Numbered from the stretch's first letter, positions 45,300-53,925 are shown. The stretch: DNA of 64,000 bases from Pseudomonas luteola NBRC 103146 (GCF_002091675.1 NZ_BDAE01000017.1:44864-108863), one strand, 5' to 3'. The notes: generated by a model not told the origin, from the sequence alone. Numbers and translations: made by a program.

Positions 45300-46112
45300 A
45301 TGACTATGACAGCAGATATTTCCGAACACATACGCACTTCCTGGCAAGTGCCTGCGTATGAAAAAACGATGTGGTTGGGCAAGCAGCACGCCACATGCAT
45401 CATCATTCCCGTTATCAATGAAGGAAGCCGTATTGTCAGTTTGCTGACTCGGATGAAGGATCTGAACGTTGATCAAGCGTCGGATGTAATCATTATCGAT
45501 GGCGGCAGCACAGACGGCTCATTGGAGCTGGAGCGCCTCAAGTCCAAGGGTGTTAGAGGCCTGTTGCTCAAAAAGGGACCTGGTAAGCTAAGTGCTCAGT
45601 TGCGTTGTGCCTACGCCTTTGCATTAGAGCAGGGCTACGAGGGCATCGTGACGATTGACGGGAACGACAAGGATGATCCTGAGGCTATCCCGCGGTTCAT
45701 CAAGGCGTTGGAGGAGGGGGCAGACTTCGTGCAGGCGTCGCGCTTCCTGCAAGGCGGTGTTGCTGAAAACACGCCAAAGTCCCGTGATTTCGCTATTCGC
45801 TTCATTCATGCGCCTATGCTGAGCATGGCATCAGGCTTTCACTGGACCGATACGACCCAGGGGTTCCGGGCCTATAGTCGCAAAATGCTGTTGGATCCGC
45901 GTGTCGCTCCATTCCGTGATGTGTTCATGACCTATGAGCTGTTGGCTTACCTGTCCTATCGAGTGCCCAAGCTGGGTTATCGTTGTGTAGAGCTGCCTAC
46001 CATCCGCCGCTACCCTAAAGGTGAAGTGCCCACCAAGATCAGTAGCGTGAGAGGAAATCTCTCTGTTCTTCAAGTTCTCTTCAAGGCGTGTACGGGACAG
46101 TACAACCCTTGA
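45300..46112 (+). CDS. DPM1-like family 2 glycosyltransferase
   Basis: A 270-residue soluble GT-A enzyme: CIIIPVINEGSRI, the nucleotide-sugar site VIIIDGGSTDGS, the metal motif TIDGNDKDDPE and the acceptor region TDTTQGFRAYSRKML are typical of dolichyl/polyprenyl-phosphate sugar synthases. It lacks the C-terminal helices of the first glycosyltransferase, so the operon has one anchored and one soluble enzyme of this class. ATG at 45300 or 45306 are both possible. Last gene of the operon, followed by a strong terminator. Confidence 0.82.
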   Translation: MTMTADISEHIRTSWQVPAYEKTMWLGKQHATCIIIPVINEGSRIVSLLTRMKDLNVDQASDVIIIDGGSTDGSLELERLKSKGVRGLLLKKGPGKLSAQLRCAYAFALEQGYEGIVTIDGNDKDDPEAIPRFIKALEEGADFVQASRFLQGGVAENTPKSRDFAIRFIHAPMLSMASGFHWTDTTQGFRAYSRKMLLDPRVAPFRDVFMTYELLAYLSYRVPKLGYRCVELPTIRRYPKGEVPTKISSVRGNLSVLQVLFKACTGQYNP

Positions 46113-46120
46113 GGGACTAT

Positions 46121-46148
46121 AAACACGGCGGCTTAGGCCGCCGTGTTT
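46121..46148 (+). terminator. Terminator of the glycan operon
   Basis: AAACACGGCGGC and GCCGCCGTGTTT form 12 perfect pairs with a TTAG loop, nine bases after the last glycosyltransferase. It closes the operon and isolates it from the MFS gene. Confidence 0.9.
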
Positions 46149-46299
46149 GTTTCGGCTAAAAATCCCTCCTGACTCGACCGAACTCTTGGGCTTGCTGCCC
46201 ATCGAAGGGGTACATCAACGTCAAGGCAACAGGCCTTCGTATCAAACGCATAAGAATCTGTCTTCGAAGCGCATTGTGCTGCCTTCGTAAGGAGCTGTA

Positions 46300-47673
46300 A
46301 TGGGACGTACGTTATCTGCCTTCCGAGCGCTTTATGCTGCTACGTTGCTCATGCTGATCGGCTCAGGTCTGCTTAGCACCTATATGGCACTAAGGCTTGC
46401 GTCCGAGGAAGTTCCAGGAGCCTGGATCGGTGCATTGACAGGTGCTCAATACCTGGGTCTGGTGTTGGGAGGTAAGGTAGGGCATCGGCTTATTGCGCGT
46501 GTAGGGCATATAAGGGCTTACGTTGCTTGTGCGGGAATCGTAACTGCTGCAGTTCTGGGAACCGGAATATTGCCCTTTCTGCCCGTGTGGCTGCTGCTGC
46601 GTATGCTGGTAGGGATGGGCATGATGTGCCAGTACATGGTGTTGGAAAGCTGGTTGAATGAACAAGCTGAGCCCAACCAGAGAGGCAAGGTATTCTCGGG
46701 GTATATGACGGCTTCCTACTTTGGTCTGGTGCTAGGGCAAGGTGTCCTGATTGCCTGGCCTGAGCTCGGTAGCGAAAAGCTTATGCTGGTTGCGCTCTGT
46801 TTTGCGCTCTGTCTGGTGCCTGTTGCGATCACTGCAAAGATCCACCCGGCCCCGATGAGTCCGGCTCCTCTTGATCCTGGATTTTTCTTCAAACGAATCC
46901 CTCAATCGTTAACAACAACTGTAGTGAGTGGCCTCGCTATCGGTTCGTTTTATGGTCTTGCGCCTGTTTACGCCGCGGCCCAAGGGCTGCCAACCGAGCG
47001 AGTCGGTTTATTCATGGGGGTTTGTATTTTCGCAGGGCTGCTGGCTCAATGGCCTATTGGTTGGCTTTCCGACCGCCATGATCGTAGTTGGCTGATCAAT
47101 AAGGTTGCGCTTGTTCTGGTGGTGGCTGCACTACCGCTGGCGTTATTGCCCAAGGTCCCCTTATTACTGCTGCTTGCTCTTGGCTTTGCAGTCAGCATGT
47201 TGCTTTTTGTGCTTTATCCTCTAGCCGTTGCGCTTTCCAATGACCATGTGGAAGGGGAGCGACGGGTATCCCTTACCGCCATGCTCCTGGCCACCTTTGG
47301 CGTGGGAGCCTGTATCGGTCCGCTATTGGTAGGTGCCTTGATGAATTGGTTCGGCGCCAACATGTTGTACGCGTCCATCGGTGTGTGCGGATTGATTCTG
47401 GTGTGGCGTATCAGGCCGCAGGATGTAAAAGGCTTACACCGTGTCGACGAGGCCCCGCTGCAACACGTGCCTATGCCGGATAGCCTGGCCAGCTCACCTT
47501 TGGTTGCGGCACTGGACCCGCGAGTAGATGAGCAGGTAGTCCATGATCAGATGCAGAATGCAGAGGCAGTGGCAACTCCAGCGGAGGCTGCAGATGAAGA
47601 TACTTCCTCATCTGCAGTGGAGACTATGGCTGAAGAGAGCAATCCTATACCTGAGGATGAGCCCAAGCGTTAG
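46300..47673 (+). CDS. MFS transporter of the YcaD/UMF2 type
   Basis: A 457-residue 12-helix major facilitator with RALYAATLLMLIGSGLLSTYMALRL, GMGMMCQYMVLESWLNEQA and LSNDHVEGERRVSLTAMLL, the signature of the YcaD-like subfamily. The last 70 residues are a charged, alanine- and glutamate-rich cytoplasmic tail. The substrate is unknown. GGAG lies upstream of the ATG. Its stop codon overlaps that of convergent flgZ. Confidence 0.85.
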   Translation: MGRTLSAFRALYAATLLMLIGSGLLSTYMALRLASEEVPGAWIGALTGAQYLGLVLGGKVGHRLIARVGHIRAYVACAGIVTAAVLGTGILPFLPVWLLLRMLVGMGMMCQYMVLESWLNEQAEPNQRGKVFSGYMTASYFGLVLGQGVLIAWPELGSEKLMLVALCFALCLVPVAITAKIHPAPMSPAPLDPGFFFKRIPQSLTTTVVSGLAIGSFYGLAPVYAAAQGLPTERVGLFMGVCIFAGLLAQWPIGWLSDRHDRSWLINKVALVLVVAALPLALLPKVPLLLLLALGFAVSMLLFVLYPLAVALSNDHVEGERRVSLTAMLLATFGVGACIGPLLVGALMNWFGANMLYASIGVCGLILVWRIRPQDVKGLHRVDEAPLQHVPMPDSLASSPLVAALDPRVDEQVVHDQMQNAEAVATPAEAADEDTSSSAVETMAEESNPIPEDEPKR

Positions 47674-48404
47674 TCTATCCGCCGTGTTTCGCGTTGAAGT
47701 TGATAGACGAAGCGTTCGACCTGACGTTGAGTTAGGCCCGACATGCGATAGAAGCGCAGGCCTACCTCGGTACAATCTAGTTTTTCGTTATAAGAAACGT
47801 GGCGGACTTCTACTGTTGAGCTAAAGGCGCTGCCAGGGAGGGCTACGGAGAATTTTTCCAGTAGCTCACCAGGAGACACCATGGACGTTGCATTCTTGGC
47901 GATACGGATCTTGCAGCCGGTCGCCGAAATGTCCAAGAGCGAACCTTTCAGGAATTTTTTACTGGGAAGGTCTGAGAGCTCGGCTGTTGGCTGGCGATTA
48001 AGCTGAAGGCGGACCCGAAAAGCATTTCGACGCTGGTGATAGCTTACTTCCTTCGGGAGTGGAAACCAGTAGCAGCGGCTGTCGTCCAGCTCGCTCAAAT
48101 TGCCTGGAACGTCGTATTCCCAAGTGATTTGCACGCCTTCATGGGAGCTGTCGATGCGAAAACGCTCTCCCTGAAGCAGTAGCCGTTCTCCTTCGGTAGG
48201 GATGAGTTCATCCAGCGCGATCAAGCCTTGTTCAGTATTGATGTCGATCAGAAAGCTCTGGAACTGTCTGTTACGTTCCAGGAAGGTTACGCGGAGTGGA
48301 CTACGGGTTTCCACCAACGGTTTTAGGTATGCAGCTATCTCAATAGGTGTCTTGAGTAGCTTGGGTGGCTGAGGACCCTGCACATCATTAAATGCGTTGG
48401 ACAC
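47670..48404 (-). CDS. flgZ: PilZ-domain flagellar brake protein (YcgR/FlgZ)
   Basis: A 244-residue c-di-GMP receptor that slows the flagellar motor. The N-terminal YcgR domain (about 20-120) is followed by a PilZ domain with the c-di-GMP motifs RRNAFRVRL (RxxxR) and DISATGCKI (DxSxxG). Position after flgN is as in other Pseudomonas. Its stop overlaps the convergent MFS gene by four bases. A hairpin separates it from flgN. Confidence 0.9.
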   Translation of the reverse strand: MSNAFNDVQGPQPPKLLKTPIEIAAYLKPLVETRSPLRVTFLERNRQFQSFLIDINTEQGLIALDELIPTEGERLLLQGERFRIDSSHEGVQITWEYDVPGNLSELDDSRCYWFPLPKEVSYHQRRNAFRVRLQLNRQPTAELSDLPSKKFLKGSLLDISATGCKIRIAKNATSMVSPGELLEKFSVALPGSAFSSTVEVRHVSYNEKLDCTEVGLRFYRMSGLTQRQVERFVYQLQRETRRID

Positions 48405-48440
48405 GCCCTGTCTCCATTTCTTGACAAATAAATAAAGAAT

Positions 48441-48464
48441 GGCCGGGATCGTTTAATCCCAGCC
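48441..48464 (-). terminator. Possible attenuating terminator between flgN and flgZ
   Basis: GGCTGGGAT and ATCCCGGCC on the minus strand form nine pairs (one G-U) with a six-base loop, followed by ATTCTTTATTTATT. It may reduce flgZ expression relative to flgMN. Confidence 0.55.
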
Positions 48465-48478
48465 ATTGTTTCAACAAT

Positions 48479-48946
48479 TCATACCTGACTTAACGGGCGT
48501 TGGTAACTCGAGCGGGGCAGATGGCCGCGTCTGTTGTACAGACTGGGCACAGGAGGACCCTGCAAAATTTCGAGCATGCTGGCCACAGTATACTGGTTGG
48601 CCTTGATGATCTGGCCATTCCGGTTGTTGGCTTCCTTGCACTGCTCAATAACGGTCGTGAGCTGGTCTGCCGCCTCGATCAACTGATCGTCCTGCTCGAA
48701 GCGTTCGGCATAGGCTAACAGGCCTTCACGGCTCAAGGGTAACCCCAGGCGCTGCAATTGTGCAGAGCGCAAGTGATTATGCTGATCCAGTTGAACCAAG
48801 AGTGGCTGCTTTTCATCCAGCAGCAGGCCAAGCAAATCGAACTTGCGATTTACCAGGGCTTCGTGTTCTAACTCGATCAGTTCCAGCAACCTTGTAGCGA
48901 TGTTCAAATCGCTAAGGGTTAGCTCAAGCAAGCTGGCGTTGTGCAT
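48479..48946 (-). CDS. flgN: Flagellar export chaperone FlgN
   Basis: A 155-residue, largely helical cytoplasmic chaperone that keeps the hook-filament junction proteins FlgK and FlgL ready for export. The N-terminal LLELIELEHEALVNRKFDLL and the C-terminal helix NNRNGQIIKANQYTVASMLEIL are typical of FlgN. It follows flgM by about 40 bases. Its clients flgK and flgL are in this window. Confidence 0.88.
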   Translation of the reverse strand: MHNASLLELTLSDLNIATRLLELIELEHEALVNRKFDLLGLLLDEKQPLLVQLDQHNHLRSAQLQRLGLPLSREGLLAYAERFEQDDQLIEAADQLTTVIEQCKEANNRNGQIIKANQYTVASMLEILQGPPVPSLYNRRGHLPRSSYQRPLSQV

Positions 48947-48987
48947 ACGATCTACACTCGTGCGTCATATTTCCAACGCTGCGTCGC

Positions 48988-49314
48988 TTAGCGCTGGGAT
49001 TCAAAATCAAGCAGTTTGGAAGCTACGCGCTGGCTATCGACTTTATAGCTGCCATCAGCAATGGCCTGCTTCAGGCGATTAACACGCTCGCTATCAACCA
49101 CCGGCTCTTGGCGAATCTTTTCGACAGCCTTCTGAAGCGTTTGGGCTTCATCGCTCAGCTTTACATTTTCGCCTGCTGGCTGGGTTGGGGATACGGCAGC
49201 TGCCTTGGCAACTTCACTGGTTTTGTTAGTTGCATTGGTCGCTGCAGGTCCAGTAGTCCGGCTAGTGCTGGCGGTGCTGGAAGTGCTGTTCGTTCTGTTG
49301 AAATCAATAACCAT
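48988..49314 (-). CDS. flgM: Anti-sigma-28 factor FlgM
   Basis: A 108-residue, low-complexity (Ser/Thr/Ala-rich) N-terminal half and a helical C-terminal half ([38 protein letters not shown]) that binds FliA. It blocks sigma-28 until it is exported through the finished hook. A near-perfect sigma-28 promoter lies 39 bases upstream, giving feedback control. Confidence 0.92.
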   Translation of the reverse strand: MVIDFNRTNSTSSTASTSRTTGPAATNATNKTSEVAKAAAVSPTQPAGENVKLSDEAQTLQKAVEKIRQEPVVDSERVNRLKQAIADGSYKVDSQRVASKLLDFESQR

Positions 49315-49352
49315 GATGGAGAACCTCGGACAGTTTCGGTCGCATGCCCAGC

Positions 49353-49379
49353 TTTTCGGCTTAGCCCAAAAAAACTTTA
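49353..49379 (-). promoter_or_regulatory. Sigma-28 (FliA) promoter of flgM
   Basis: On the minus strand TAAAGTTT, an 11-base spacer and GCCGAAAA. The -35 is a perfect match and the -10 matches 7 of 8 bases of GCCGATAA. It directs flgM-flgN transcription by the sigma factor that FlgM inhibits. Confidence 0.88.
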
Positions 49380-49460
49380 GGCTAAATTTTGTGCTCCGTT
49401 TGGCAAAAAGCTAATGGACCAGTATAAACCATCTGTTAGAGGCCATGGTGGCTGTTTGGT

Positions 49461-50186
49461 TTACATGGCGACCTCAACCATTCCCGGGCCAATCACACGC
49501 GCTTTAATGACGCGCTTGGAATTCAGATTCTTGACGCGAATCTGTTCTCCCTGGGCTCCATCAATCAACGCCTCTCCCTGCATTCTTACAGTAAAGCCTC
49601 CCGATCCCGCACTAATGACAACCTGATCGCCCTTGCGCACCACTTCGGCTGCCTGGAGAAAGGAGGGAGCCAGTATCTGATCTGCCACTACCTGCCGCTT
49701 GAGTTTCTGGCCCATTATTAAATCGATATCGGTGAGATAACCTTGAGGTAATTTTCCGACGTCTCGCTCCAGTAGAGCTACATTTTGCGGATCTATAATC
49801 GTATCGCGCAGCAACGGTCGGGTAGTGACTACGACATTTCGATACAGGCGAACCTCCGCGGGAATGTAGACGGTCCAAGGGGTGCTTCCTTCGCATCGAA
49901 CACGTACCGAAACACGGCCTAGCGGTGCTTCAAGGCCCTGCTGTGCAACGGTTAACGGTCGATCGCAAGCCGCCAGACGTAAACGTGGGTCCAAGTCTTT
50001 CACCTGAACCTCATGTCGACCCTCGGCATGACTCTCGATCAAATATTCCTGAACGCGCTCCTCAAGAAATCCTTGAGCCGCGCCGATAAGTTCTTCAGGC
50101 AGGGTTAGCTCGGCAGCTGCATAGGTCTGGTTTGCAGAGCAGAACCCTACAAGCGTTATCAGTAATGAGATGTGGCGTCTGTTCAT
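49461..50186 (-). CDS. flgA: Flagellar P-ring assembly chaperone FlgA
   Basis: Periplasmic chaperone for the P ring made by FlgI. The 241-residue protein has a signal peptide (MNRRHISLLITLVGFCSANQTYA-AAE) and a C-terminal SAF domain (YLTDIDLIMGQKLKRQV, VVISAGSGGFTVRMQGEALI). It diverges from cheV and has its own sigma-54-type promoter. The gap to flgM holds the sigma-28 promoter. Confidence 0.92.
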   Translation of the reverse strand: MNRRHISLLITLVGFCSANQTYAAAELTLPEELIGAAQGFLEERVQEYLIESHAEGRHEVQVKDLDPRLRLAACDRPLTVAQQGLEAPLGRVSVRVRCEGSTPWTVYIPAEVRLYRNVVVTTRPLLRDTIIDPQNVALLERDVGKLPQGYLTDIDLIMGQKLKRQVVADQILAPSFLQAAEVVRKGDQVVISAGSGGFTVRMQGEALIDGAQGEQIRVKNLNSKRVIKARVIGPGMVEVAM

Positions 50187-50225
50187 GCGTCGAGAAACTG
50201 TCTTCGGCGGTTCATGAACCTACCT

Positions 50226-50242
50226 AAGCAATCCCTGTGCCG
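50226..50242 (-). promoter_or_regulatory. Sigma-54 (RpoN) promoter of flgA
   Basis: On the minus strand CGGCACAGGGATTGCTT: GG and GC ten bases apart, as required for -24/-12, close to TGGCACG-N4-TTGCW. It lies about 40 bases before the flgA start and fits FleQ/FleR-RpoN control. Confidence 0.75.
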
Positions 50243-50284
50243 TCTTCTGTCATCCGATAGGCCGGCCTTTTCAGGAGTTCACAA

Positions 50285-51217
50285 ATGGCTGGCGTATTAG
50301 ATGCAGTCAACCAGCGTACTCAGTTGGTCGGGCAGAATCGGCTGGAACTGCTGTTGTTCCGTTTAGACGGCCCGCAGCTTTATGGAATCAACGTTTTCAA
50401 GGTAAGGGAAGTGCTGCAGTGCCCCAAACTTACCGTGATGCCGAAATCCAGTGCTGTCGTACGTGGCGTTGCAAGTATTCGTGGTGGCACCTTTCCGATC
50501 ATGGACCTAGCGCTGGCAACGGGTCGCCGTGGTCTGGATGATCTGACGAACAGCTTCGTCATCATTACAGAATACAACACCAAGGTTCAGGGCTTCCTGG
50601 TGCGCTCCGTCGAGCGAATCATCAATATGAACTGGGATATGATCCAACCGCCACCCAAGGGAACCGGTCGTGATCATTACCTGACGGCTGTTACGCGTGT
50701 CGATAATCAGCTGGTTGAAATTATCGACGTGGAAAAAATCCTTTCAGAAGTAGCGCCTTCGGTCGAAACCATTTCGGAAGGTGTTATTGACACGGTTGTT
50801 CAGGCAAAAGCCGTTACCAAGCATGTGCTGATCGTCGATGACTCGTCTGTGGCACGTAAGCAGGTGAGCCGCTGTCTGGGAACCGTTGGAGTGGAAGTAA
50901 CTGCGCTCAATGACGGACGTCAGGCGCTGAATTTCCTGAAGGACATGGTCGATAATGGTGAAAAGCCGGAGCGGGAGTTGCTCATGCTGATCTCTGATAT
51001 CGAGATGCCTGAAATGGACGGCTATACTTTGACGGCAGAAATCCGTAACGACCCCCGGATGAGCAACCTCCATATCCTTCTTCATACCTCGCTGTCTGGT
51101 GTATTCAACCAAGCTATGGTTAAGAAGGTTGGAGCTAATGATTTCCTCGCTAAATTCCGCCCCGATGATCTTGCATCCCGGGTTATTGAGCGTATCAAGG
51201 CAGCCGATGAAGGCTGA
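50285..51217 (+). CDS. cheV: Chemotaxis coupling protein CheV (second paralogue)
   Basis: A 310-residue CheW-REC protein very similar to the first CheV here: both start with the same VNQRTQLVGQNRLE-type block and have matching REC sites (LIVDDSS, DIEMPEMDGY, LHTSLSG, FLAKFRPD). It sits immediately before cheR and the flg operon, the standard Pseudomonas location, and diverges from flgA. AGGAG seven bases upstream supports the ATG. Confidence 0.95.
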   Translation: MAGVLDAVNQRTQLVGQNRLELLLFRLDGPQLYGINVFKVREVLQCPKLTVMPKSSAVVRGVASIRGGTFPIMDLALATGRRGLDDLTNSFVIITEYNTKVQGFLVRSVERIINMNWDMIQPPPKGTGRDHYLTAVTRVDNQLVEIIDVEKILSEVAPSVETISEGVIDTVVQAKAVTKHVLIVDDSSVARKQVSRCLGTVGVEVTALNDGRQALNFLKDMVDNGEKPERELLMLISDIEMPEMDGYTLTAEIRNDPRMSNLHILLHTSLSGVFNQAMVKKVGANDFLAKFRPDDLASRVIERIKAADEG

Positions 51218-51260
51218 GATGATCAACGCTCTTCTTTTCTGATTCAGGAGCAGAACGGAA

Positions 51261-52088
51261 GTGTCAGCAGTTAATGCAGATTTTATGCAGTTCCGTGTCT
51301 TTCTTGAAAAGACGTGTGGAATCCTGCTTGGTGATAATAAACAGTATCTGGTTTCCAGTCGCCTCAACAAACTGATGGAGGCGGAAGGAATCAAGTCGTT
51401 GGGAGAGCTGGTGCAGCGTATCCAGACCCAGCCACGCAGTGGACTTAAGGAGAAGGTCGTCGATGCGATGACGACCAATGAAACCCTATGGTTTCGTGAT
51501 ACCTATCCGTTTGAGGTTCTGAAGAATCGCCTGCTGCCAGAGTTGACCAAAGCCAACCCTGGACAGCGACTGCGTATCTGGTCGGCAGCCTGCTCGTCGG
51601 GCCAGGAGCCTTACTCGCTATCGATGACCATAGACGAGTTTGAGCGTAGCAGCCCAGGCCAGCTACGCAGTGGTGTCCAGATCGTAGCAACAGACTTATC
51701 CGGTGTAATTTTGACAGCGGCTAAATCGGGTGAGTATGACTCATTGGCAATCGGGCGTGGCCTTTCCCAGGAAAGACTGCAACGTAATTTTGACGTGGTT
51801 CCGCCGAATCGGTGGTCAGTAAAGCCCGCTATTAAAAGCCGCGTTGAATTCAGAGCGCTCAATCTGTTGGACAGTTATGCCAGCCTGGGCAAGTTCGACA
51901 TGGTCTTTTGCCGCAACGTGCTGATTTATTTCTCGGCTGATGTGAAGAAAGATATCCTGACGCGTATTCACGGCACGCTCAAACCGGGAGGCTACCTGTT
52001 CCTGGGGGCGTCGGAAGCCTTGAACGGGCTGCCGGAACTCTATCAGATGGTCCAGTGTAATCCTGGCATCATTTACAAAGCGAAATAA
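51261..52088 (+). CDS. cheR: Chemoreceptor methyltransferase CheR
   Basis: Methylates glutamates of chemoreceptors using SAM. The 275-residue protein has the N-terminal CheR helical domain, then the methyltransferase fold with WSAACSSGQEPYS (about 95-107), MTTNETLWFRD and FCRNVLIYF. The start is GTG at 51261 with AGGAG ten bases upstream. It follows cheV by 43 bases and is closed by a strong terminator before flgB. Confidence 0.95.
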   Translation: MSAVNADFMQFRVFLEKTCGILLGDNKQYLVSSRLNKLMEAEGIKSLGELVQRIQTQPRSGLKEKVVDAMTTNETLWFRDTYPFEVLKNRLLPELTKANPGQRLRIWSAACSSGQEPYSLSMTIDEFERSSPGQLRSGVQIVATDLSGVILTAAKSGEYDSLAIGRGLSQERLQRNFDVVPPNRWSVKPAIKSRVEFRALNLLDSYASLGKFDMVFCRNVLIYFSADVKKDILTRIHGTLKPGGYLFLGASEALNGLPELYQMVQCNPGIIYKAK

Positions 52089-52091
52089 GCC

Positions 52092-52116
52092 AAAGGCCCG
52101 ACATGTCGGGCCTTTT
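52092..52116 (+). terminator. Terminator of cheV-cheR
   Basis: AAAGGCCCGA and TCGGGCCTTT pair perfectly around a four-base loop, followed by TTCTTTT, three bases after the cheR stop. Confidence 0.88.
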
Positions 52117-52260
52117 CTTTTCCTGTCTTGCCATCCTTCCTGTCAAAGTTTTGCCGTCATCCTTGCCGCTTGCCCCTTCAAATACGGAAAAACCTTGCCG
52201 CTTTTGGCGCCGTAGCGCGCCTTATTTTTTTAAACCATTGATATTTAAGGGTTTTAATAG

Positions 52261-52277
52261 TTGGCATGTGCATTGCT
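52261..52277 (+). promoter_or_regulatory. Sigma-54 (RpoN) promoter of flgBCDE
   Basis: TTGGCATGTGCATTGCT has GG and GC separated by ten bases and matches the YTGGCAC-N5-TTGCW -24/-12 consensus well. It lies about 40 bases before flgB. Confidence 0.85.
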
Positions 52278-52314
52278 AAAGGGAGATAGCCCTTCTGGCA
52301 ATAGGTTCATGACC

Positions 52315-52728
52315 ATGAGTATCAGTTTCGATAAAGCATTGGGTATCCATCAGCAGGCGTTGAATTTCCGTTCTCAACGCGCCGAAGTGTTGGGCAACAA
52401 CATTGCTAACGCCGACACGCCTGGATACAAGGCGCGCGATCTGGATTTCTCGGCCGTTCTGGCAGAGCAAGCCAGCAAGTCGTCGCATAGCAAATTCAAC
52501 CTTGATACGACCAACACTCGTCATATCGAGGCTGAAGGTTTCGGTGATCTGTCAGCGGATGCTGCGATGCGCTATCGCATACCCACTCAGCCTTCGCTGG
52601 ATCAGAACACTGTAGATGAGCAAGTAGAGCAAGCCAATTACGCAGAAAACTCTGTGCAGTTCCAGGCCAGCTTCACGTTGCTTAACAACAAATTCAAAGG
52701 GCTCATGTCTGCCCTTCGTGGAGAGTAA
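52315..52728 (+). CDS. flgB: Flagellar proximal rod protein FlgB
   Basis: Rod subunit of 137 residues, exported by the flagellar type III system. It has the N-terminal rod motif ANNIANADTPGYKARDLDF (with the ANNxANxxTxGY pattern) and a helical C-terminus. I chose the ATG at 52315 (MSISFDKALGIH), the family start; an ATG two codons earlier and the frame running back into the promoter are unlikely. First gene of flgBCDE. Confidence 0.95.
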   Translation: MSISFDKALGIHQQALNFRSQRAEVLGNNIANADTPGYKARDLDFSAVLAEQASKSSHSKFNLDTTNTRHIEAEGFGDLSADAAMRYRIPTQPSLDQNTVDEQVEQANYAENSVQFQASFTLLNNKFKGLMSALRGE

Positions 52729-52730
52729 CC

Positions 52731-53174
52731 ATGTCCCTGAGTAATGTATTCAACATTGCTGGTACAGGTATGAGCGCACAGACCACGCGCCTGAATACCA
52801 TCGCCAGTAACATTGCTAACGCCGAGACCGTTTCGTCCAGCGTGGATGAGACCTACCGTGCCCGTCACCCTGTGTTCGCAACCATGTTGAACCAGGCACA
52901 GAACGGTGGCAGCGCTTCTCTGTTCGATGAGCAGGGCGAAGCTGGAACGGGTGTGCAGGTACTGGGCATCGTTGAAGACCAAAGCAATCTTGAGGCCCGT
53001 TACGAGCCCAATCATCCGGCTGCTGATAAAGACGGTTATGTGTACTACCCGAACGTCAATGTCGTGGAAGAGATGGCGGACATGATTTCGGCAAGCCGTG
53101 CATTTCAGACCAACGCTGACATCATGAACACTGCCAAGCAGATGATGCAGAAAGTCTTGACGTTAGGTCAGTAA
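52731..53174 (+). CDS. flgC: Flagellar proximal rod protein FlgC
   Basis: A 147-residue rod subunit with the N-terminal motif NTIASNIANAETVSS and the C-terminal MISASRAFQTNADIMNTAKQM that closes the rod coiled coil. It starts two bases after flgB. Confidence 0.96.
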   Translation: MSLSNVFNIAGTGMSAQTTRLNTIASNIANAETVSSSVDETYRARHPVFATMLNQAQNGGSASLFDEQGEAGTGVQVLGIVEDQSNLEARYEPNHPAADKDGYVYYPNVNVVEEMADMISASRAFQTNADIMNTAKQMMQKVLTLGQ

Positions 53175-53187
53175 GCGGAGATCACGC

Positions 53188-53898
53188 ATGTCCACTATCA
53201 ATACGAATACCAATAACGCAGGCGTTGCAGCATCGGCATTGACAAGTCTTACGAGCACTTCGTCAAAGGATGCTACTGCGTCTACCGATAAGAAAGGCAG
53301 TCTGGGAAAGGATGACTTTCTGCAGCTGCTGGTCACTCAGCTCAACAACCAGAACCCGCTAAGCCCTCAGGACAATAGTGAGTTCGTTGCTCAGTTGGCG
53401 CAGTTCAGTAGTGTTGAAAGCCTGCAGAACCTGAACTCTGCGGTTAACGGCATCGCAGGTACCTATCAGTCTTCGCAAGCGCTGCAGGCGTCGTCACTAG
53501 TGGGACGCTCCGTGATCGCCCAAACGGGGTCGTCCATGGTGGACACCTCGAAAAGTTTCAATGGCTCGCTGGTCATGCCGGCGGCCGGTAAGGATGTCAC
53601 TGTCGGCGTGTACGACAGTGCAGGTTCGCTGGTCAAGACCATCGACCTGGGCGTAGCCAAGGCAGGCACTACCGATTTCATCTGGGATGGTACAGATGCG
53701 AAAGGTAATAAAGTTGATGCGGGAATTTATAGCTTCAAGGCATCTGCCGATATCGATGAAACGCGGCAAGCCCTGACTACTTATCTGCCGGCCACCGTCA
53801 ATAGCGTAACGCTGGGACAGGATGGCGGTGAAATGCAACTTAACCTGGCTGGGCTGGGCAGCGTGACGCTGTCGCAAGTTCAGATGATTGGTCAGTAA
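53188..53898 (+). CDS. flgD: Hook-capping scaffold protein FlgD
   Basis: Caps the growing hook so that FlgE can assemble. The 236 residues have the conserved N-terminal DFLQLLVTQLNNQNPLSPQD (about 46-65), a central tudor-like part and a FlgD Ig-like domain (YDSAGSLVKTIDLG, WDGTDAKGNKVDAG). It lies 13 bases after flgC. Confidence 0.95.
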   Translation: MSTINTNTNNAGVAASALTSLTSTSSKDATASTDKKGSLGKDDFLQLLVTQLNNQNPLSPQDNSEFVAQLAQFSSVESLQNLNSAVNGIAGTYQSSQALQASSLVGRSVIAQTGSSMVDTSKSFNGSLVMPAAGKDVTVGVYDSAGSLVKTIDLGVAKAGTTDFIWDGTDAKGNKVDAGIYSFKASADIDETRQALTTYLPATVNSVTLGQDGGEMQLNLAGLGSVTLSQVQMIGQ

Positions 53899-53925
53899 GC
53901 CGGCAGTCCGGCAGAGGAAAGAATT

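Noticed and set aside
50252..50262. Sigma-28 -10-like sequence TCCGATAG upstream of the second cheV
   Set aside because: At the required 11-base spacing the -35 position has no TAAA-like sequence.
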